A stretch of 64,000 bases of DNA from NCBI GenBank assembly GCA_021813505.1, contig JAKAKI010000040.1, positions 120,559 to 184,558 of the forward strand, written 5' to 3'. A model generated the notes under the pieces. It made no database searches and was not told the DNA's origin. It saw only the letters and a list, made by a program, of their open reading frames with translations. The position numbers were made by a program, and so were the translations under genes. Shown one piece after another: positions 51,585 through 60,830 of the stretch. Numbering within the stretch: the stretch's first letter is position 1; each line of letters opens with the position of its first letter. The DNA comes from a bacterium (GTDB taxonomy: Bacteria; Zixibacteria; MSB-5A5; WJJR01).

Positions 51585-53549
51585 ATGGCCATCCTGAATC
51601 GCGCTACTGGGGTTAATTCATTCGGAAAGAGCTCAGAGACACCGTTTACGTGGTCTGTCGTGATGCGCCGGGGATTTCTGACACTTCTCGCCAGTGTTCT
51701 ACTCCTGGCATCTTTGAGCGGTAGCGCCTTTGCGCAGTTTGAACTGGGCGGGGGAGAGCCTCAGCAGATCCTGTCCGGCCAGGCATACGCGTCGTTTACC
51801 CAGGCGAAGGCGGGGGATACTGTTTGGCTGGCGGTCCAGATCGATCTGGAACCGGAGTGGCACATCAATTCCGCACGCCCCCTGCAGGATTTCCTGATTC
51901 CGACCAAGCTTGAACTCAAGCTGCCCACCGCACTCAAAGCCGGTGCGGTGACCTATCCCGAGGGAAGAACGATCCCGCTATTGGGCGAGCAAATGTCGGT
52001 CTATGCCAGCGGTGCGACTTTCCTAGTGCCGGTCTACATCGATCCCTCCACGCCTCTCGGAGTTCTCGCTGTGACCGGGAAACTGCACTATCAGGGGTGC
52101 AACGACCGCTCCTGTTTGGCCGCGGTCGACCTGCCGTTGAACTGGAGTTTAACCGTCGCGGCGCAGCGCGGGGAGACTCAACATCCCGAAATCTTCGCCT
52201 CGGCCGGCGTACGACCCGTTGCGGCCACGACCACGCCCGTAGGCTCCGCCAAGTTTGAACAGCAAAGCGACCTCCAGCGGTTGATCACCAAGTACGGTGC
52301 CTGGGGGTATGTCTTGGCCTTCCTGCTGGCCTTCGGCACAGGATTTCTGCTCTCGTTTTCGCCCTGCACTTATCCCATGATCCCGATCACCGTTTCGATC
52401 TTCGCAGGGCAGGCGCGGGGCATGGGGCGGGGATTCGTCCTGTCGCTGTTTTATGTCCTGACGATGGCGGTCGTCTATGGCATCATGGGTATGATTGTCG
52501 CGACCGCCGGTGGCGTGTTTGGCGCCTGGCTGGCGCATCCCGCTGTCGTGGGCGTCATTGTCGCCATCTTCGTGATCTTTGCTCTGTCGATGTTCGGCCT
52601 GTATGAGATCCAGGTTCCGCTGGCGCTGCGCAACAGAATGGCAGGACGCGGCGGGAGCGGAATCGGCGGGGCGATCGTGCTTGGTGCGGTTGCGGCACTG
52701 GTTGTCTCACCCTGTGTCGGCCCGTTTGTCGCGGGGATTATGCTGTATGTTGCCACGGCGGGTTCGGCACTCCTCGGATTCTTCGTCTTATTCACGTTCG
52801 CTCTGGGCTTGGGGACATTGTTCATCCTCATCGGGACCTTCTCCTCCGCGATTCAGAATCTTCCGCACGCCGGTGAGTGGATGGAAACGGTGAAGAAGTT
52901 CTTCGGCTTCGTCCTCCTCCTGATGGCGCTGTATTTCCTCCGCACGTTGATCTCGACGGAGCTCCTGGCCCTGTTGACCGGGCTGCTGCTGCTCGTGCTG
53001 GGCGTGTTCGGTGGAGGATTGGATCGGCTGACCACCGACTCGCCGGTCTTTGCGCGGATCAAGAAGCTGGTGGGCGTTATTGCCCTGATACTCGGGGTAT
53101 ATTTGCTCGGTGGGTACCTGCTTTCTTCCGGATTCGTGTGGCCGCCGGTGGAGATACACAGTGCCGTCCCCGGATCCTCCGGGGCGGAGCCATCAGAAAA
53201 GATTCCGTGGCTGACCGATCTCGACAATGGTCTGTCCCAGGCGAAGACTGCAGGCAAACCGGTGGTCATCGATACTTGGGCCACATGGTGCGCCAACTGC
53301 CGGAAGCTCGACAAGGCGACATGGGCGGACGACCGCGTGGCGGCCGAAGTGCAACGATTCCTGCCGCTAAAGCTCCAGTTGGAGAAGAGTGATTCTCCTG
53401 AAACGAAGCACTTTCTCAATGTCTTCCAACTCAAGCAGTATTCCCTGCCGACGATCATCCTGATCAATTCGCAGGGCCAGGTCGGCGATGTCATCCAGGG
53501 ATTCCTCGGCCCCGAGGATATGTTGAAGCGATTGCAGGCAGTCTCATAG
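51585..53549 (+). CDS. dsbD: Thiol:disulfide interchange protein DsbD
   Basis: Carries electrons from cytoplasmic thioredoxin across the inner membrane to periplasmic disulfide reductases. Signal/anchor at about 27-50. The N-terminal alpha domain (51-205) has Cys172 and Cys177 (YQGCNDRSC). The membrane beta domain (about 235-515) has Cys261 (SPCTYPMIPI) and Cys377 (SPCVGPF). The C-terminal thioredoxin-like gamma domain has WATWCANC (Cys569, Cys572). All six redox cysteines are present, and 654 residues is slightly long because of an N-terminal extension before the signal. Nearby trxA would feed it. Confidence 0.95.
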   Translation: MAILNRATGVNSFGKSSETPFTWSVVMRRGFLTLLASVLLLASLSGSAFAQFELGGGEPQQILSGQAYASFTQAKAGDTVWLAVQIDLEPEWHINSARPLQDFLIPTKLELKLPTALKAGAVTYPEGRTIPLLGEQMSVYASGATFLVPVYIDPSTPLGVLAVTGKLHYQGCNDRSCLAAVDLPLNWSLTVAAQRGETQHPEIFASAGVRPVAATTTPVGSAKFEQQSDLQRLITKYGAWGYVLAFLLAFGTGFLLSFSPCTYPMIPITVSIFAGQARGMGRGFVLSLFYVLTMAVVYGIMGMIVATAGGVFGAWLAHPAVVGVIVAIFVIFALSMFGLYEIQVPLALRNRMAGRGGSGIGGAIVLGAVAALVVSPCVGPFVAGIMLYVATAGSALLGFFVLFTFALGLGTLFILIGTFSSAIQNLPHAGEWMETVKKFFGFVLLLMALYFLRTLISTELLALLTGLLLLVLGVFGGGLDRLTTDSPVFARIKKLVGVIALILGVYLLGGYLLSSGFVWPPVEIHSAVPGSSGAEPSEKIPWLTDLDNGLSQAKTAGKPVVIDTWATWCANCRKLDKATWADDRVAAEVQRFLPLKLQLEKSDSPETKHFLNVFQLKQYSLPTIILINSQGQVGDVIQGFLGPEDMLKRLQAVS

Positions 53550-53650
53550 CTCGATATCCCTATGGTGCGAGGTTTCCTCCTCCCCGAGCTTTCAATTGCA
53601 TCCGAGTGTCATAGTCCGTTATTTCGGGCACGGAGAACCCCGGTGGTCCC

Positions 53651-56368
53651 ATGTCCCAGAGATTGCGACTATACTTGATTGATGGAACGGCGCTTGCGTA
53701 CCGGGCGTATTTCGCGTTCATCCGGGCGCCGCTGCGCAACTCCAAAGGCGAGAACACTTCCGCGATCTTTGGCGTGGCCAACTCGCTTCTGAAACTTCGG
53801 CGCGAAGAAAAGCCCGATTACTGGGCGTTCGTGTTTGACCGGCCCGAGCCGACTTTCCGCCACGAAAAGCACGAGGAATACAAAGCCACCCGCGCTCCGA
53901 CACCGGATGAGTTGATTGCGCAGATTCCCCAGGTCAAAGAGATCGCAGCCGTCATCGGATGCCCGCTGGTCGAAATGGCCGGATACGAAGCGGACGACCT
54001 CATCGGAACCTTGGCACAGCAGGCGGTGGCCTCCGGGTACGATGTCGTCGTCGTCTCGGGCGACAAGGACCTGATGCAACTGGTTGGCGAGCACGTCAAG
54101 ATCTACAACCCGCGCAAAGGAGGCGCCGAGGTTGAGTGGCTCGACTCGCAAGGGGTGGCCGACAAGTTTGGCGTCCCACCGGAGCGGGTGCGCGACGTCC
54201 TGGCGCTGATGGGCGACACCTCCGACAATGTTCCTGGTGTCCCAGGCATCGGCCCCAAGACCGCTGTCGATTTGATCAAAGAATACGGCGACCTCGAATC
54301 GGTGTTGAAGGCAGCGCCGGCGATCGCACGAAAGTCGCTTCAGGAGAAACTGATCAAGTACGCCGACCAGGCCCGTTTCTCTATGGAACTGGTGACGTTG
54401 GAAATGAACTGTCCCATTGCGTGGCAGCCCGAGCGCTTTCAGGCCACAAGCTTTGACGAGAAGGCGGCCGCCCGGCTGTTTGTCGAACTGGAATGCAAAT
54501 CGCTGGTGAAGTGGCTGGCCCCGGATGTGGCCGCGGCAAAGATCGAGACGGTGACGCCGTCGGATTCTCCTGGCAAGTACCAGCAGATTCGCTCGCTGGA
54601 GGAACTCGGCAGACTCGCTGAGCAGATGCGCAACGCCGAATGGCTGGCAGTCGACACCGAGACGACTTCGCTCAATGCGTTCGAAGCGGACCTCGTCGGC
54701 GTTTCGTTGTCGTTCGTCGAGACAGAGGCGTACTACATCCCGGTCGGCCATTCCGACAAGACCGAAAGCCTGCCGCTTCAACCCGCTCTTGATCTGTTGC
54801 GCCCGATCCTGACCGCCGATCGACCGCGCAAGATTGCGCAGAACGTCAAGTACGATGGTGAGGTTTTCGCACGCTACGGAATCGAACTGGGTGGTGTCGG
54901 ATTCGACCCGATGCTCGCCTCGTACTGTCTGAATCCCGAGTCGCGTTCTCATGGTCTCGACGCTCTGGCCCAGGCGCATTGCGGCCACACAATGCAGCCG
55001 ATTACCGAATTGATCGGAACGGGGAAGAAGCAGCTCAGCTTTGCGGAAGTGGCGGTGGATAAGGCGACCTACTACTCAGCCGAGGATGCCGACTATACCT
55101 TCCGGCTTCACAATGTGCTGGCGCCACGGCTCGCACCCGCGGGCTTGGAGCAACTGTATCACGAAATCGAACTGCCCCTCGCGCCGGTCTTGGGGCGCAT
55201 GGAATCGGCTGGTTTCAAGGTTGATCGCGAGTACCTCAAGAGCCTTTCGCGGCAAATGCAGTCGCAGATCGATTCACTCATTGCGGCGATTTACGAGTTG
55301 GCAGGGGAGGAGTTCAATCTCAACTCACCGAGCCAGCTAGGCCACATTCTGTTCGACAAGCTGAGGCTTGCACCCAGCCGGCGCACCGCGAAGACCGCTC
55401 AACGCGCAACCGATGTCGGCGTTCTCGAGAAGCTCGCCCTGGTGCATGATCTTCCACGCCGAATGCTCGAATACCGGCAACTGGCAAAGTTGAAATCCAC
55501 CTACACCGATGCGCTGGTCGAGCTGGTCAATCCCCACACCGGACGGGTTCACACGTCGTTCAATCAGACCATCGCAGCGACGGGACGGCTATCATCCACC
55601 GATCCCAATCTGCAAAACATCCCGATACGCACAGAAGAAGGCCGCAAGATTCGCAAGGCATTCATCCCGCGCGATCAGGATCACATCCTGCTCGCGGCCG
55701 ACTACTCGCAAATCGAACTGCGGCTTATGGCGCACTTCTCACAAGATCCCGCCTTATTGGCCGCCTTCCGGGACGCGGCGGATGTTCACTCACGGACTGC
55801 CGCCGAGATATTTGGCATTCCCGAAGACCAGGTGACTCCGGATCAAAGGAGACTGGCAAAGACAGCCAATTTCGGGATCATTTATGGCGTCTCCGCCTAC
55901 GGATTATCTCAGCAATCCGACATGGGCGTTGGAGAGGCTAAAACCTTCATCGACAATTACTTTCGCCGCTATCCGGGGGTGAGGCGATTCATCGACGACA
56001 CGATCGCCAAGGCACGGATCGAAGGGATGGTCAGGACGCTGTTTGGCCGCAGGCGTTTCCTCCCCGACCTGAAAGCGTCCAACCGGCCACTACGCGAGTT
56101 TGCTGAGCGAACGGCGGTGAATACCCCACTGCAGGGGACGGCAGCCGATATCATTAAGAAGGCGATGATCGGAATTGATCGCCAATTGCGGGGCCGGAAA
56201 TCTGTCATGGCGTTGCAAGTTCATGACGAATTAGTCTTTGATGCCCATCTATCGGAAATCGATTGGCTGACGAAAATGGTAAAAGAGACGATGGAAACTG
56301 TCGTTAACCTCGATGTACCCCTCGTGGCCGATCTGGGTACCGGACCGAACTGGCTAGAGGCAAAATAG
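53651..56368 (+). CDS. polA: DNA polymerase I
   Basis: Gap filling and primer removal. The 905-residue protein has an N-terminal 5'-3' exonuclease domain (YLIDGTALAYRAYFAF, VEMAGYEADDLIGTLA, SGDKDLMQLV, GDTSDNVPGVPGIGPKTA, as separate marks), a 3'-5' exonuclease domain that seems active (VDTETTSL, AQNVKYD, YYSAEDADYTF), and the polymerase (ATGRLSSTDPNLQNIPIRT, DYSQIELR, O helix RRLAKTANFGIIYGVSAYG, VHDELVF). Proofreading residues look intact, unlike Taq. No frameshift is evident. Confidence 0.97.
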   Translation: MSQRLRLYLIDGTALAYRAYFAFIRAPLRNSKGENTSAIFGVANSLLKLRREEKPDYWAFVFDRPEPTFRHEKHEEYKATRAPTPDELIAQIPQVKEIAAVIGCPLVEMAGYEADDLIGTLAQQAVASGYDVVVVSGDKDLMQLVGEHVKIYNPRKGGAEVEWLDSQGVADKFGVPPERVRDVLALMGDTSDNVPGVPGIGPKTAVDLIKEYGDLESVLKAAPAIARKSLQEKLIKYADQARFSMELVTLEMNCPIAWQPERFQATSFDEKAAARLFVELECKSLVKWLAPDVAAAKIETVTPSDSPGKYQQIRSLEELGRLAEQMRNAEWLAVDTETTSLNAFEADLVGVSLSFVETEAYYIPVGHSDKTESLPLQPALDLLRPILTADRPRKIAQNVKYDGEVFARYGIELGGVGFDPMLASYCLNPESRSHGLDALAQAHCGHTMQPITELIGTGKKQLSFAEVAVDKATYYSAEDADYTFRLHNVLAPRLAPAGLEQLYHEIELPLAPVLGRMESAGFKVDREYLKSLSRQMQSQIDSLIAAIYELAGEEFNLNSPSQLGHILFDKLRLAPSRRTAKTAQRATDVGVLEKLALVHDLPRRMLEYRQLAKLKSTYTDALVELVNPHTGRVHTSFNQTIAATGRLSSTDPNLQNIPIRTEEGRKIRKAFIPRDQDHILLAADYSQIELRLMAHFSQDPALLAAFRDAADVHSRTAAEIFGIPEDQVTPDQRRLAKTANFGIIYGVSAYGLSQQSDMGVGEAKTFIDNYFRRYPGVRRFIDDTIAKARIEGMVRTLFGRRRFLPDLKASNRPLREFAERTAVNTPLQGTAADIIKKAMIGIDRQLRGRKSVMALQVHDELVFDAHLSEIDWLTKMVKETMETVVNLDVPLVADLGTGPNWLEAK

Positions 56369-56415
56369 CCAGGGACGGATTCGGCATTCGCCCGAATGAG
56401 TTTTGGAGCCCAACC

Positions 56416-58158
56416 ATGCACCTGATCACGGTGAATTCGTTTCAATGCCACACGAAACCTGACTCACGTCTGCTCCGGCGCCTCTCGATGCGAGGCATGA
56501 TGCTGTTGATGGCGCTCGCCATGATGGCGCCGCAGAGCGCTTCTGGGGCGCGCAAGCCACCTCCGGCGCCCAACGTTGATTCGCTGCACTGGGCGGCGTG
56601 GGATTCTGTTCTCAGTTTCGGCGATGCCGTGCCGGCGATTCGGTACTCGTTTTATGCCTATCGCTCGCTGGCCGTCCCCTGTCCCGAGATCTACTTGAAA
56701 TCCGACGCGCTCTTCTCGGAAATCGTGGAGAAGATGCCTGGGAGCTTGGCGGCGTTCACGGATCGCGACCCGCGGAAACTGGATATGTACCGCCGCCTGC
56801 GACTTGGGACAGCGAAGGGGAATCCCTTCTATTGGGGTCAGCGCCCACTTGATCCGGCAGCCGTGAACGACTCGGCGTTCGACGCCCAGCGGCTTTCCTG
56901 GCTGGATCACCGTATGCCATCGCCCGCCGTGCTTTTGCGAGCCGCGGCTCCGAATCTTTCGACGCTCGAAGCCGCGTCGCTTCTCTATACACAGTTGCGC
57001 CGAACCGGTCAGCCGGATAGCGTCCTCTTCATCATTGTCGATTCGCTTGGGCATGGATACTTATGCCAGGACAGCGTTCTGATGTCTGTCCAGACAACGC
57101 TGCCTCTCGAAATCAAGCTCGCTATGATTTCGCCGGTGCTGGTGTTCAATGAACATTCGACGTTCTACCCGCTGTTCGGACGTGATGACCGGGAGTCGGA
57201 TGCCAGGCTGCGCGAGCTGGTTGGCCGCCTGGGTCAACCAGCAACCCCGGCATTAACACTCCTCGATCGCATTCGTTTGGAAAAGCTCAAGGGACTTGCC
57301 GGGCTCCCGACGCAGCAGTCTCGGGACTGGGCCGTCATGGCCTCGTGCGGGGTGGTGGGGATGTACAGCCCAGTCGTACAAGGTGCCTGGGCAGCATTTG
57401 CCCCCGACACCGGAGTAGTCGCGTTTACTCGTGAGCAGGCGATGGTCCGCACCTCGATTTATTGGGCGAATATGCTGAGCCGCCGGGTGGCGGAACTTGC
57501 CGCCGCCGGAGGGAGTACGGGGGAGTTCTCCGATATCGCTGCACGCTGGCAGGAGAGGTATCTCCAATTGTGCGGACGAACGGTCGTCGTGGATGGGGCG
57601 ATGGCCAATCCCGAACGGTTTGAAGCGTGGGGTTGCCTCTGGGCGGAGGGGATGTTTGATATCACGTTCGACGATATCATCCGAACCAAAGCCGGAATGG
57701 GCTCATCGCAGGCACTGGCCATGGCGGCAGCGATGGATATGGTCAACCAGCCGAACTTTCGCCTGGAGATTGATCCCGGGGAACTCCTGATCGCCGACCA
57801 GAACTGGGTCATCGGCGGGGAGGGGCATTGGCAGTTTAACCTGGGGACCTGGAGTCGAATCGCCGACACCGCCCAGTTGCTCGCGGCCCCCCCGATCTTG
57901 CTGTATTCGTGGAGCAAAACTGGAGAATGGATCGGCCTTAATTCCGAGCAGGTCCAAACGGACGCCGACAACCTTACCGTTGCCAGCTATTTGACTGAAA
58001 CGGTCCGACTGCTGCCCGCAGCCACGTTGCGTTTTCGGTCTCCAAGAAACCTCACCTGCGGGTTCAGCGAGTTCATGATGAAACTGGAATCCGGCGCAGT
58101 CTCATTGCACCCGCTGCCGTGGCCTGCGGTAGACCCTGCAAACGACCGGCCGAAATGA
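56416..58158 (+). CDS. Secreted hypothetical protein
   Basis: A 580-residue protein of unknown function. The N-terminus is basic with an overlapping hydrophobic core (MMLLMALAMMAPQSASG, residues about 28-44), so it should be exported; the ATG at 56416 has a GGAG 8 nt upstream, and a shorter start at 56488 would give a standard signal peptide. The mature part is alpha/beta with several Cys and Trp residues, YSFYAYRSLAVPCPEIY, a repeated RL..L pattern and a C-terminal ADNLTVASYLTETVRLLPA region. I see no catalytic motif. It sits between polA and coaE without obvious functional relation. Confidence 0.7.
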   Translation: MHLITVNSFQCHTKPDSRLLRRLSMRGMMLLMALAMMAPQSASGARKPPPAPNVDSLHWAAWDSVLSFGDAVPAIRYSFYAYRSLAVPCPEIYLKSDALFSEIVEKMPGSLAAFTDRDPRKLDMYRRLRLGTAKGNPFYWGQRPLDPAAVNDSAFDAQRLSWLDHRMPSPAVLLRAAAPNLSTLEAASLLYTQLRRTGQPDSVLFIIVDSLGHGYLCQDSVLMSVQTTLPLEIKLAMISPVLVFNEHSTFYPLFGRDDRESDARLRELVGRLGQPATPALTLLDRIRLEKLKGLAGLPTQQSRDWAVMASCGVVGMYSPVVQGAWAAFAPDTGVVAFTREQAMVRTSIYWANMLSRRVAELAAAGGSTGEFSDIAARWQERYLQLCGRTVVVDGAMANPERFEAWGCLWAEGMFDITFDDIIRTKAGMGSSQALAMAAAMDMVNQPNFRLEIDPGELLIADQNWVIGGEGHWQFNLGTWSRIADTAQLLAAPPILLYSWSKTGEWIGLNSEQVQTDADNLTVASYLTETVRLLPAATLRFRSPRNLTCGFSEFMMKLESGAVSLHPLPWPAVDPANDRPK

Positions 58159-58204
58159 CTTCGGGCGCTGCCCCTCCCCCTCGAACTCGCGACTTCGGAA
58201 CCTC

Positions 58205-58834
58205 ATGAGACCTTCAGGAAAATCGGGCAGGAGGATTCAAATTATCGGGATAACCGGAGGCGTGGGTGCCGGGAAATCCCAGGTTGCTGGTCTGTTTGTG
58301 CGCTGGGGTGGTGTGATGGTTTCGGGTGATGACATCGGCAAGCAGGTCGTTGACCGATCCCGGATGCTGCGCCGCCAGCTCGTCAGGGCATTCGGAGAGG
58401 ACGTAATTCGTGGGGACCGCATCGTGCGCTCCCGACTGGCCGAAAGAGCCTTCTCGTCACGGCAATCCACGGCCCGTCTCAATCGTCTGGTGCATCCTTA
58501 TCTGCTCCGGGAGCTTAATCGCCAGATCAGCCGTGCCCGCCGCGTGCCTGGATGCCGGGCGGTGATTGTGGACGCGGCACTGCTCGCCGAATGGGGGCGG
58601 AGGCGTGTCCGCTGGGACACGCTGGTGGGCGTATGGGCGCCATTGGCTGTCCGGCGTCGGCGGCTCAGAAAACGCGGCTGGGACGATCGCCAGATTAACG
58701 GCCGGATCCGCGGGCAGATGAGCTGGCGTGCGCGCCGTCAAATGACCGACCATGTTGTCAAAAACGATGGGTCCCTGGTGACCCTGGAACGCCGTGCCAG
58801 ATTTTGCTGGGAAAAGATCATATCTTGCGATTGA
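58205..58834 (+). CDS. coaE: Dephospho-CoA kinase
   Basis: Last step of coenzyme A synthesis, phosphorylating the ribose 3'-OH. The 209-residue protein has the P-loop IIGITGGVGAGKSQVA, VSGDDIGKQVVD (the metal/substrate Asp pair), RSRLAERAFSS, the RLVHPYLLREL motif (the HP of the family) and VVDAALLAEWG in its IVDAALLAEWG form. It is unusually rich in Arg and the C-terminal lid is divergent, but length and motifs fit. It lies 43 bp before the transketolase genes. Confidence 0.88.
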   Translation: MRPSGKSGRRIQIIGITGGVGAGKSQVAGLFVRWGGVMVSGDDIGKQVVDRSRMLRRQLVRAFGEDVIRGDRIVRSRLAERAFSSRQSTARLNRLVHPYLLRELNRQISRARRVPGCRAVIVDAALLAEWGRRRVRWDTLVGVWAPLAVRRRRLRKRGWDDRQINGRIRGQMSWRARRQMTDHVVKNDGSLVTLERRARFCWEKIISCD

Positions 58835-58877
58835 GGGACCGGTATTGTTCCTTCTGCCGACGGAGGAAGCGCACACC

Positions 58878-59762
58878 ATGACGGACACCACTGAACGCAA
58901 GAACCCGTACCGGCTCCCGGTCGACCAACTCAAGGCCAAATCGCTCGAACTGCGCCGCGACATTATCACAATGCTCGTGGAAGCCAAATCCGGCCACACC
59001 GGCGGGCCGATGGGGTTTGCCGACATTGCCGCCACGCTGTTTTTCCATGAGCTGGTTTACGATCCCAAGAATCCGAAGTGGCCCGGCCGTGACATGTGGT
59101 TCTACTCGATGGGGCACATGACGCCGATCCATTACTCCGCGCTGGCGGAGGCCGGTTACTTTCCGCTCAAGGATTTGATGAAGTTCCGCAAGCTCGACGG
59201 GCATTTGCAGGGCCATCCCTCATCGCTGGACACACCGGGTGTCGAGGTCTCCTCGGGATCGCTGGGCCAGGGGCTTTCCATCGCATTCGGCGCCGCCTAT
59301 GGCTCACGCATGGACGGGCACCCGCGACGCGTCTATGCACTGTTGTCCGATGGCGAGCATGAGGAGGGATCGACCTGGGAGGCGGCTATGGCCGCCGGGC
59401 ACTACCAGATGGATAACCTCTGCGCGATCGTGGACTACAACAACATTCAAATCGACGGTCATGTTGAAGATATCATGGGACTGGCCCCGCTCGGTGACAA
59501 GTACCGCGCATTTCGCTGGAATGTCATCGAGATCGATGGGCACGACATCGCAGCCATCCTGGGAGCACTTGACCAGGCCCGGCGCTGCAAGGGCAGGCCG
59601 ACGGTTGTCCTGGCGCGAACGGTGATGGGACACCCCGTCTCGTTCATGTCGGATCAGTTCGAATGGCATGGCAAGCCGCCAAAACCGGAGGAGGGGGATA
59701 AAGCCCTCGCCGAGCTTGGCACAACCTATGCCGAATGGTCCGGACGGCTGCTGAACAACTGA
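58878..59762 (+). CDS. Transketolase, N-terminal (thiamine-diphosphate-binding) subunit
   Basis: First half of a two-gene transketolase for the non-oxidative pentose phosphate pathway. I start at the ATG 58878 (MTDTTERKNPYRLP), preceded by GGAGG, not at the upstream frame start 58794. Residues include KSGHTGGPMGFADIAATLF (conserved His), GSLGQGLSIAFGAAYG, the ThDP motif SDGEHEEGSTWEAAMAAGHY and VDYNNIQIDGHVEDIM. 294 residues corresponds to the first half of full-length transketolase. The C-terminal subunit gene follows 39 bp later. Confidence 0.94.
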   Translation: MTDTTERKNPYRLPVDQLKAKSLELRRDIITMLVEAKSGHTGGPMGFADIAATLFFHELVYDPKNPKWPGRDMWFYSMGHMTPIHYSALAEAGYFPLKDLMKFRKLDGHLQGHPSSLDTPGVEVSSGSLGQGLSIAFGAAYGSRMDGHPRRVYALLSDGEHEEGSTWEAAMAAGHYQMDNLCAIVDYNNIQIDGHVEDIMGLAPLGDKYRAFRWNVIEIDGHDIAAILGALDQARRCKGRPTVVLARTVMGHPVSFMSDQFEWHGKPPKPEEGDKALAELGTTYAEWSGRLLNN

Positions 59763-59801
59763 TGAGAGAAGCCGCGTCAAAGCGGTTGTGAAAGATTACT
59801 G

Positions 59802-60755
59802 ATGCCGCAAATGAAGAAGACACGCGAGGGATTCGGCCGCGCACTGGCCGAACTCGGCAAGACAAACCCTGACGTCGTTGTGCTCGTCGGGGATCTCACT
59901 GATTCCACGATGGTCAGTTTTTTCGCGAAGGAATTCCCGGATCGGTTTGTGGAAATGGGAGTCGCCGAGCAGAACATGATGACCGCCGCGGCCGGCCTCT
60001 CCCTGGTGGGCAAGATCCCGTTTCTGGCGACCTACGGCGCATTCGCGACCTGCCGGTGCGCGGATCAAATCCGCGTGACGGTGTGCTATTCTGATTTGAA
60101 CGTCAAGATTGGCGGCGCCCATGGTGGAATATCCGTGGGACCCGACGGTGCCACGCACCAGGCGCTGGAAGAATTCGCGATGATGCGTGTATTGCCCAAC
60201 ATGAAAGTCATCGTCCCGTGCGATTTTGAGGAGACGCGCAAAGCCACGCTCGCCGCCGCCGCAGTCTGGGGACCGGTCTATCTCCGATTCGGGCGGGAGG
60301 ACGTCCCGGTCGTCACCGGCGCCGCGACGCCATTCGAGATCGGCAAGGGGATTCTCCTGCGTGACGGGGACGATGTGGCAATTGTCGCTTGCGGTGTGAT
60401 GGTCCACGAAGCGCTCCAGGCGGCCGAGGCGCTTGCCGCCAGAGATATCCAGGCGCGGGTCATCAACATTCATACGATCAAGCCGATCGACCGGAATTTG
60501 CTGATACAGGCGGCGGAAGACTGCGGCGCCGTGGTCACTGCCGAGGAGCACCAAATCCACGGCGGACTCGGCAGCGCCGTGGCGGAGGTCCTGGTACGGC
60601 ACTGCCCGGTCCCGATGGAGTTTGTAGCTGTGGAGGATCGTTTCGGCCAGTCGGGAAAACCGGCGGAATTGATGGCCGCGTTTGGACTGACTGCTGATCA
60701 CATCGTGACGGCCACAGAGAAGGTCCTGGCCCGAAAAGTGGCACGAGTTTACTAG
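59802..60755 (+). CDS. Transketolase, C-terminal subunit
   Basis: Second half of the split transketolase, 317 residues, pyrimidine-binding and C-terminal domains. Marks: FGRALAELGKTNPDVVVLVGDL, PDRFVEMGVAEQNMMTAAAG (the catalytic Glu), FLATYGAFATCRCADQIRV, GGAHGGISVGPDGATHQALE and HTIKPIDRNLLIQ near the end. The two subunits should assemble into an active heterotetramer. A 1-deoxyxylulose-5-phosphate synthase-like alternative is unlikely because of the split and the transketolase-specific sequence. Confidence 0.94.
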   Translation: MPQMKKTREGFGRALAELGKTNPDVVVLVGDLTDSTMVSFFAKEFPDRFVEMGVAEQNMMTAAAGLSLVGKIPFLATYGAFATCRCADQIRVTVCYSDLNVKIGGAHGGISVGPDGATHQALEEFAMMRVLPNMKVIVPCDFEETRKATLAAAAVWGPVYLRFGREDVPVVTGAATPFEIGKGILLRDGDDVAIVACGVMVHEALQAAEALAARDIQARVINIHTIKPIDRNLLIQAAEDCGAVVTAEEHQIHGGLGSAVAEVLVRHCPVPMEFVAVEDRFGQSGKPAELMAAFGLTADHIVTATEKVLARKVARVY

Positions 60756-60830
60756 CAGTCGCCGGGCGTCGCAGGATTATGACAGCGGTTCGGTCCAACT
60801 GCCGCGTAAGGTCTGGGGGATAGGAGCGAT

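Noticed and set aside
53669-54988. 439-codon antisense frame over polA
   Set aside because: Shadow of polA exonuclease region; no recognisable protein features.
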